From: Cryomorphaceae bacterium
GTDB taxonomy: Bacteria > Bacteroidota > Bacteroidia > Flavobacteriales > Crocinitomicaceae
Assembly (NCBI GenBank): GCA_002683585.1
Contig: NYTQ01000022.1
Span: 7,947-14,898, forward strand
Direction of reading: 5' to 3'
DNA: 6,952 nt
Made by a program: the position numbers and the translations under genes
In this document: positions 1 through 4,810 of the stretch, one piece after another
Layout: each line of letters opens with the position of its first letter
Position numbering within the stretch: the first letter of the stretch is position 1
Notes under the pieces: model-generated
What the model saw: the letters and a program-made list of their open reading frames with translations, nothing else
Told to the model about the DNA's origin: nothing
Databases searched by the model: none

Positions 1-5
1 TTCAT
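1..5 (-). CDS. Possible start of a further operon gene, cut by the window edge
   Basis: Read on the minus strand, the porin stop codon TAG is followed by one G and then ATG and AA, where the window ends. An ATG one base after the previous stop matches the spacing between the two preceding genes (also 1 nt between the amidohydrolase stop and the porin ATG). Only one codon and two bases are visible, so no product can be named and the ATG could be chance. Confidence 0.3.
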
Positions 6-6
6 C

Positions 7-1311
7 CTAAAAAGATATGGTTGTAATTATTCTAAATACCCATTCATTGCCGTTCATAGGAGTTCCATATATATCATTAGAGCCATCTAAGGCTTCGTTG
101 TAAGTGATATCTCCTTGAATTTTAAAACCATAGCCTCGACCGAAATATTTCGAAATCCCAAGCGTATAATAATTTGGTCTGTTGTAAAAAGTACCATTAT
201 TTAAAAATGAGTGCTCAGCTGCCTTTAGGTGTGTATATCTGGCATCTATTGAAATTCTACTTTTGAAATAATATCCCATCTGTATATTATAGGCACTACC
301 TAGCATCATCCTACCTTTGACATAATTTTCAACATCCTGAACACCGTCAACCAAAAAAGTAGTGGAGGTTGAACCGTCATTTCTAACTCGTGTTGATATA
401 TCGGAAGGGACAACAGCACGAGAGGAAATAAATTCACCTAGCGCCGAAAACCCTTTGTATTTGAATAAAAAATCAATCCCAAATTTCATATAATTAGGAA
501 GTGATTCTCCGAGTGAGTCGTTCAGGTACACAATGGCGCCTCCCTCGCGGCCTCTGCGACTACTCATGCCATAATTATTAGAAAAATGTGCACCAATAAC
601 AAATTTAGGCGTGTTTTCTCGCATGACATCCGCTTGACGGAATTGCCCGAAATTATTGAACAGGCCGAAAGGTAAGAAATCGATTCTTCCTCCGAATTTG
701 AGCCCTCCATGATCCGCACCAAATGCATTCAAACCATCACCATTGGTCACCGCTATTTGAGGACGCAAATAGGTTCCGCCTCCTGTTCTAAAATTCCCTT
801 GGGCAAAAAAGCCAAATTCACGGATACTGCTAAATGCTGAAGTTAATCTGCTTCTTTCAACTAGCTGCAATGTTTGTGAGCCCATAGGTAGTTCTCGATT
901 GTCTGTAGGTGTTGCTTTTTGTCCAAAAATGATTTTTATTCTTTTGGTTATACTATATCTAATCCAAGCATCAAGAAGAGGAGCGCCAGCATTATTGTTA
1001 CCTACTTCAGAAATACCGCTGAGATCGGCTTGAAAACGATAATCTATTTTACTATTTGCCGATTTTCCTGAGATTCTAAATCTTGCTCTACGGAGTCTAA
1101 ATCTTGTGAAACCCTCTTCATAATTATCATCGGTATAGGATTTAAAATCAACATAAGGCTGCGCATAGCCAGTAAGTTTTAATTCATATCCAGATTTGCC
1201 ACTAAACCTTAATCCTTCACCTAGCTTATAACTATCTAAAATCGGATTTTGGGCGAAAACAAACGCCCCTGAACCTATTATAAACAACATACATAGAATG
1301 TGTTTTTTCAT
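7..1311 (-). CDS. Outer-membrane porin, Porin_O_P (OprO/OprP-like) family
   Basis: This encodes a 434-residue outer-membrane beta-barrel, probably a diffusion channel for small anionic solutes. Residues 1-20 form a signal peptide (Met-Lys-Lys, a hydrophobic stretch, then Phe-Ala before Gln21). The mature part alternates polar and aromatic residues in strand-like segments. Near residues 70-100 it has the arginine-rich FRLRRARFRISGK block followed by a YRFQADLSG strand, which resembles the start of the barrel in phosphate-selective porins O and P. The protein ends in Thr-Ile-Ser-Phe, the terminal aromatic expected of a barrel recognised by the BAM complex. ATG at 1311 is preferred over an in-frame TTG three codons upstream because it puts MKK at the start of the signal peptide. 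The ATG lies 1 nt after the amidohydrolase stop, so co-translation is likely. Phosphate specificity is not supported; the substrate is unknown, and the neighbours suggest an organic anion or peptide. Confidence 0.85.
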   Translation of the reverse strand: MKKHILCMLFIIGSGAFVFAQNPILDSYKLGEGLRFSGKSGYELKLTGYAQPYVDFKSYTDDNYEEGFTRFRLRRARFRISGKSANSKIDYRFQADLSGISEVGNNNAGAPLLDAWIRYSITKRIKIIFGQKATPTDNRELPMGSQTLQLVERSRLTSAFSSIREFGFFAQGNFRTGGGTYLRPQIAVTNGDGLNAFGADHGGLKFGGRIDFLPFGLFNNFGQFRQADVMRENTPKFVIGAHFSNNYGMSSRRGREGGAIVYLNDSLGESLPNYMKFGIDFLFKYKGFSALGEFISSRAVVPSDISTRVRNDGSTSTTFLVDGVQDVENYVKGRMMLGSAYNIQMGYYFKSRISIDARYTHLKAAEHSFLNNGTFYNRPNYYTLGISKYFGRGYGFKIQGDITYNEALDGSNDIYGTPMNGNEWVFRIITTISF

Positions 1312-1312
1312 G

Positions 1313-2452
1313 TTAATCAAAATTATCTTTGTTGATTACTTTTCCATTTTCCATAAGTTGTTTCCCCTTGGCAAATACAGCTTCGAGATTCAAATCATTA
1401 TTCAAGCAGCAAAAATCTGCATCCATGCCTGCTTCAATACCCCCCTTGTTTTTTAACCCAAGGTTTTTAGCTGGATTTGTAGTAATTAGCTTTAGCGCCT
1501 GCTCCAATGGAACCTTCCCTTCTTTAACAAGCCGCACAACCTCTCTATAATTTTGATCTACTGGTGCACGCCTAAAACCAATAAAATTTCCTTGTTCATC
1601 TAGTTTATCTAAACCGGCATTCCCGTCGCTACTAAAAGTGATATTGTCTATATCAACACCATTTTCAATAGCAATAAGTACGGATTTGTATGGATCAGTG
1701 AATTTCGAGGCGCCAGTTGTGATATCAATCATTCCACCCATTTTCGCAAAACGAATTGCTTCATTAAACAATTCCTTTGTTCGCCCAACATGGGTAGGTG
1801 AAATATGTTCAATGGGAAATTCGTGTTCTTCCACCAATTTAAACAATACATCCATCTTACTCTTGAGGTTCCCAAGATGAATGTGTAGAATTCCTTTTTT
1901 GCTCGAAAGCATTCCGCCAACCCTGAGCTGAGACAAAATCCTGAGTAGCTCGATGTCACTTGGAAACGAAGAACGAATATCTGTAATTGCTATTTTACAT
2001 CCAATAACCTTATCAATAAAAACAATGTCATCCTTGACAGATTCCATAATATAGTTAGGATCTAAACCGTAATATCCCGTATACATATATGCTGAAATTC
2101 CATCGTTATCTAAAGCTTTTACTTTTGCATAAAGGCTTTTGATACTTCGTGTAGTGCCATCGGTTCCTAAAAGACCAACAACGGTTGTTGTGCCGCAGGC
2201 TAGCAGCTCTGAAATTTTAATTTCTGGACTCATGGAAGAGAATCCTCGCTTACCACCGGCTCCCATAACATGAACATGCTGGTCTATAAATCCAGGTGTT
2301 AAAATCGCACCATTAAAATCTATTACCTCTTCAAATACATCATCGTTTTGTACTTGATCCCTAATAGATTCAATTTTCCCGCCACCAACAATAATATCCC
2401 TTATACCAAGGTGGCTGGGTGCATATATATTTACATTTTTTATTAAAAGCAT
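1313..2452 (-). CDS. iadA: Isoaspartyl dipeptidase (beta-aspartyl-peptidase)-like amidohydrolase
   Basis: This is a 379-residue cytoplasmic metal-dependent amidohydrolase, close in length to E. coli IadA (390), which hydrolyses beta-aspartyl dipeptides. It aligns to recalled E. coli IadA with a constant offset of nine residues. The binuclear metal site is complete: H59 and H61 (GFIDQHVH), carbamylated K153 (VIGCK), H192, H221 (SPTHVGR) and D276 (SSDGN). Catalytic Y128 and substrate-binding R160 and R224 are also kept. Two substrate-contact positions differ: E. coli Glu77 is K68 here, and Ser289 appears to be G280. No signal peptide is visible. The ATG lies 3 nt after the transporter stop, indicating tight coupling to that gene. 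The family assignment is strong. The exact substrate is doubtful because of K68, so the symbol denotes homology; a related amidase acting on a non-alpha-amino substrate is possible. Confidence 0.85.
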   Translation of the reverse strand: MLLIKNVNIYAPSHLGIRDIIVGGGKIESIRDQVQNDDVFEEVIDFNGAILTPGFIDQHVHVMGAGGKRGFSSMSPEIKISELLACGTTTVVGLLGTDGTTRSIKSLYAKVKALDNDGISAYMYTGYYGLDPNYIMESVKDDIVFIDKVIGCKIAITDIRSSFPSDIELLRILSQLRVGGMLSSKKGILHIHLGNLKSKMDVLFKLVEEHEFPIEHISPTHVGRTKELFNEAIRFAKMGGMIDITTGASKFTDPYKSVLIAIENGVDIDNITFSSDGNAGLDKLDEQGNFIGFRRAPVDQNYREVVRLVKEGKVPLEQALKLITTNPAKNLGLKNKGGIEAGMDADFCCLNNDLNLEAVFAKGKQLMENGKVINKDNFD

Positions 2453-2455
2453 AGT

Positions 2456-3820
2456 CTATATAAAATGATAAATTAACATAACAACTAAAGCAGAGAGAAA
2501 TGGAATTAAATTCCTTTTTACAATATCCATAGGTGAAACTTTTGCCAATTCAGCAGTAGCTATAATTACCCCTGCAACGGGGGATACTGTTCTTCCCATT
2601 GAGGCAGCCAAATTCATAGGCAAAATAATTTTTGTGGTGGCAATTCCGAACTTAGAAGCAATTTCAGGAATTAAGGGGCCAAATGCAAAAAAAGAAGCGT
2701 TACCACTTCCCATCAACATTGAGGCCAAGAAAATCATCGTCACCATCGCTACTCCTATGCCAATAGAACCAAAGCCAAAAGCATGGGAGGCAGAGATTAA
2801 GCCCTCAATAAAACCTAAAGAAATGAGTCCTTTGGCGAAAATGTCAGCGGCAATAATCAAGGTTACTACTGTTTTAAATATATTTCCCATCCCACTCCAA
2901 AATACAGATAAAGAAAGCATTACTTTTTTTATATCTCGGGTACGGACTAATTCAAAAATCAAAGCCACAAATAAGCTAATAAACATTGCAGTTGTTGTAT
3001 CAAGCTTTATGGAAGCCGGGAAAAGCCTTAGGATATCTGAAAAAACAATGAGTAAAACCATAGGCAACAATGGGATGAATGCATAAACTAAAGGGACATC
3101 GGGCTTTATATCTTGTACTGAATCATTTGCAGTATGCGCGGCTGTGCTTCTTTTATCAAAATGCCTATTCACAAAAAAGTAAACAATCATGAGCACGATA
3201 GTCAACGGAAGGACAAGTGGTATTTGTTCTGTCAAAAAATAAGCGATCGAATCTTGGTTCGCAATCTTGGTCGCACTGGCCGTAATGGCCGATGCTGGAC
3301 CTATCCCAAAAGCGGTACTACAAGTAATCACCGAAACTGCAGAAATACGAGTAACCCCGAGCCTAAGTAAAATCGGAAATGCGGAAGCCATGAGCAGAAG
3401 CCCTAATCCAGCAGCAGAAGGAATACATACAAATAGTATTTGTCCTATCGGTATAAGACAAACAGCTGTCAATTGCGGATGCTTTTTTAATAGCTTTAAA
3501 GGTTTCATCGCTAAATGCACTAGTGCATCCGAAGCACCTATTGATTTTATATAGGCAACAAATCCACCGATTGCCATAATCATGAGCCCAACTCCTCCGT
3601 TTGTTTTAACAAAGGATTCCTTTATATAGCTGAAAAAATCAAAACCTGTAAATCCAGTAGGGTTTCTCAATTCAGGCATAGCCAAACCAAATATCTCTGC
3701 GGTAATGAGCATCATTAACCCTGCAATCAAAAGAACTGCGTGAGGATAATACTTTTTGAGCAATAATATCGCCACTATAACGACGACAATCAGCGAGACA
3801 ATGGGACCCAAATAAGTCAT
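2456..3820 (-). CDS. DcuC-family C4-dicarboxylate-type inner-membrane transporter
   Basis: This is a 454-residue integral membrane protein with roughly a dozen hydrophobic segments in two halves, separated by a charged loop around residues 219-242. In the second half, residues 371-388 contain GSGNASFFAFGPLIPEIA, and residues 403-420 contain NLAASMGRTVSPVAGVII followed by AELAKVSP. These conserved blocks are typical of DcuC-type anaerobic C4-dicarboxylate carriers, which exchange or export succinate, fumarate, malate or aspartate; length also fits. In this context, between a lipoprotein and an amidohydrolase, import of an amide- or peptide-linked dicarboxylate is a reasonable but untested idea. 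ATG at 3820 (11 nt after the lipoprotein stop) is preferred over an in-frame TTG at 3826, which would add only Met-Lys. No Shine-Dalgarno is evident, which is common in Bacteroidota. Family confidence is high; the substrate is unknown. Confidence 0.85.
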   Translation of the reverse strand: MTYLGPIVSLIVVVIVAILLLKKYYPHAVLLIAGLMMLITAEIFGLAMPELRNPTGFTGFDFFSYIKESFVKTNGGVGLMIMAIGGFVAYIKSIGASDALVHLAMKPLKLLKKHPQLTAVCLIPIGQILFVCIPSAAGLGLLLMASAFPILLRLGVTRISAVSVITCSTAFGIGPASAITASATKIANQDSIAYFLTEQIPLVLPLTIVLMIVYFFVNRHFDKRSTAAHTANDSVQDIKPDVPLVYAFIPLLPMVLLIVFSDILRLFPASIKLDTTTAMFISLFVALIFELVRTRDIKKVMLSLSVFWSGMGNIFKTVVTLIIAADIFAKGLISLGFIEGLISASHAFGFGSIGIGVAMVTMIFLASMLMGSGNASFFAFGPLIPEIASKFGIATTKIILPMNLAASMGRTVSPVAGVIIATAELAKVSPMDIVKRNLIPFLSALVVMLIYHFI

Positions 3821-3831
3821 TTTCAAAGAGG

Positions 3832-4788
3832 TTAAAAAGAGCTCCCGTCTATTCTCGTTCCTGGTGAGAAAAGTAAGGGCGAACTAGCACTATGCTGTTC
3901 AAAATCACCTGTAATATCCGGATTTCTCGTATAAGATTCATTAGGATTATTAGACAATGGTTCTATATCGAAGGTAAGCACTATTTCATCAAACGAATCT
4001 GTCAAGGTTATTAGATCACCGGCATTAGACAAGTTCATATTTCCGGTAGTAGTCGTCTGAACTATAGCTCCACCAAAGTCACCTGTAGGAGTTCCTCCAC
4101 CAAAAACAACAAACGCAGCACCTGAAGGAATTATGGTGCCGTCTGCAATCACATGCCTAGGAGAACTTTCATCCAAAGCCGCAGCATCATAAATTTTATA
4201 TCCACTTAAATCTATTGCCTGCGTTGATAAGTTGATAAACTCAATAAACTCATCCTCTGCATGGGTATACACGCCATCTCCATTTGCATCTCCATTTAAT
4301 CCGGAATTAGAAGGGTCATACAAAACTTCATTAATTATGAGCTGCATCTGAAAAGGAACATCATCGTCTTCAATAAAAACAGAAATAACTTGTTCTGCGC
4401 CAAATACTGGGCCTGTTGTCGCTGAAATATAAAGTTCGATAGTCTCATTACCTTCTTCTATTTCATCTTGAATAGAAATAATATTAATTGAGCCAGTTAG
4501 GCTGTTTGCAGGAACGGTTATTTGAGTGTCTGATGTCGTATAGTCATCATTGACTGTTGCTGTGCCCGAAAAAGCTATAGTGATGTATGTAATTTCAGAA
4601 GATGCCTCAGAAAGTGTTGCAGTGATTTCAACAAGATCCTGGTTCTCAGTAATACCAGCTGCGCTTGCTGAAATAGAAACGCTATTTGGCGTAACAATAG
4701 GAGCAACGTCATTTGTGGTGCATCCTGACAAAAAGAGCAGCCCAAAAAGGGCTGCTCTCGAAAGCCATGAAATCTTTTTTGTTTCCAT
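3832..4788 (-). CDS. Lipoprotein with Calx-beta domain and lamin tail domain
   Basis: This is a 318-residue predicted lipoprotein. Residues 1-22 form a type II signal peptide ending in the lipobox Leu-Ser-Gly-Cys, with lipidated Cys23 followed by TTNDVAP. Residues about 36-143 read as a Calx-beta domain (GTATVNDDYT, then an acidic EEGNETIEL turn and a final FIEDDD), normally a calcium-binding Ig-like fold. Residues about 148 to the C-terminus read as a lamin tail domain (LIINEVLYDPS, EFIEFINLS, IDLSGYKIYD), an Ig-like module common in secreted bacterial proteins. A loop at 167-178 has the EF-hand spacing D167, N169, D171, G172, T175, E178 and probably binds calcium. No catalytic domain is visible, so a structural or binding role at the cell envelope is likely. 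The ATG is 22 nt after the upstream stop with no clear Shine-Dalgarno. Codons 11-19 contain a strong terminator-like hairpin, described separately. Confidence 0.85.
   Translation of the reverse strand: METKKISWLSRAALFGLLFLSGCTTNDVAPIVTPNSVSISASAAGITENQDLVEITATLSEASSEITYITIAFSGTATVNDDYTTSDTQITVPANSLTGSINIISIQDEIEEGNETIELYISATTGPVFGAEQVISVFIEDDDVPFQMQLIINEVLYDPSNSGLNGDANGDGVYTHAEDEFIEFINLSTQAIDLSGYKIYDAAALDESSPRHVIADGTIIPSGAAFVVFGGGTPTGDFGGAIVQTTTTGNMNLSNAGDLITLTDSFDEIVLTFDIEPLSNNPNESYTRNPDITGDFEQHSASSPLLFSPGTRIDGSSF
4730..4758 (-). terminator. Terminator-like hairpin inside the lipoprotein signal-peptide codons
   Basis: On the minus strand AGAGCAGCCC is followed by a TTTTT loop and then GGGCTGCTCT, a perfect 10-bp stem (4734-4743 with 4749-4758). 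The last stem base starts a run of five T. GC-rich stem plus T tract is the layout of an intrinsic terminator, and it points with the operon; the opposite strand has no T tract after the stem. It begins exactly at codon 11 of the lipoprotein gene, 53 nt past the stop of the T9SS gene. It could end part of the transcripts from the surface-protein gene, or act as an attenuator controlled by translation. The same bases encode the hydrophobic core of the signal peptide, so chance is not excluded. Confidence 0.45.
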
Positions 4789-4810
4789 GCAGGTTTATTA
4801 ATCTAGCAAA

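Noticed and set aside
1312..1320. TTG at 1320 as start of the porin
   Set aside because: It would overlap the end of the amidohydrolase gene and put three residues before a normal MKK signal-peptide start.
1318..1325. TAATTTTG on the minus strand, resembling a Bacteroidota -7 promoter element, just upstream of the porin
   Set aside because: No TTTG-type -33 partner is visible at suitable distance, and it lies only 6 nt from the ATG inside the preceding gene. AT-rich chance match.
2634..3086. Open frame of 150 codons on the plus strand
   Set aside because: It is antisense to the DcuC-type transporter; its composition is what a complement of hydrophobic codons gives, and it resembles no family. 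The other plus-strand frames are rejected for the same reason.
3429..3441. Short palindrome CAAATA-G-TATTTG
   Set aside because: It has only a 1-nt loop, is AT-rich and lies inside conserved transporter coding sequence; no T tract or other sign of function.
3821..3826. TTG at 3826 as start of the transporter
   Set aside because: It adds only Met-Lys before an ATG at 3820 that has ordinary spacing from the previous gene.
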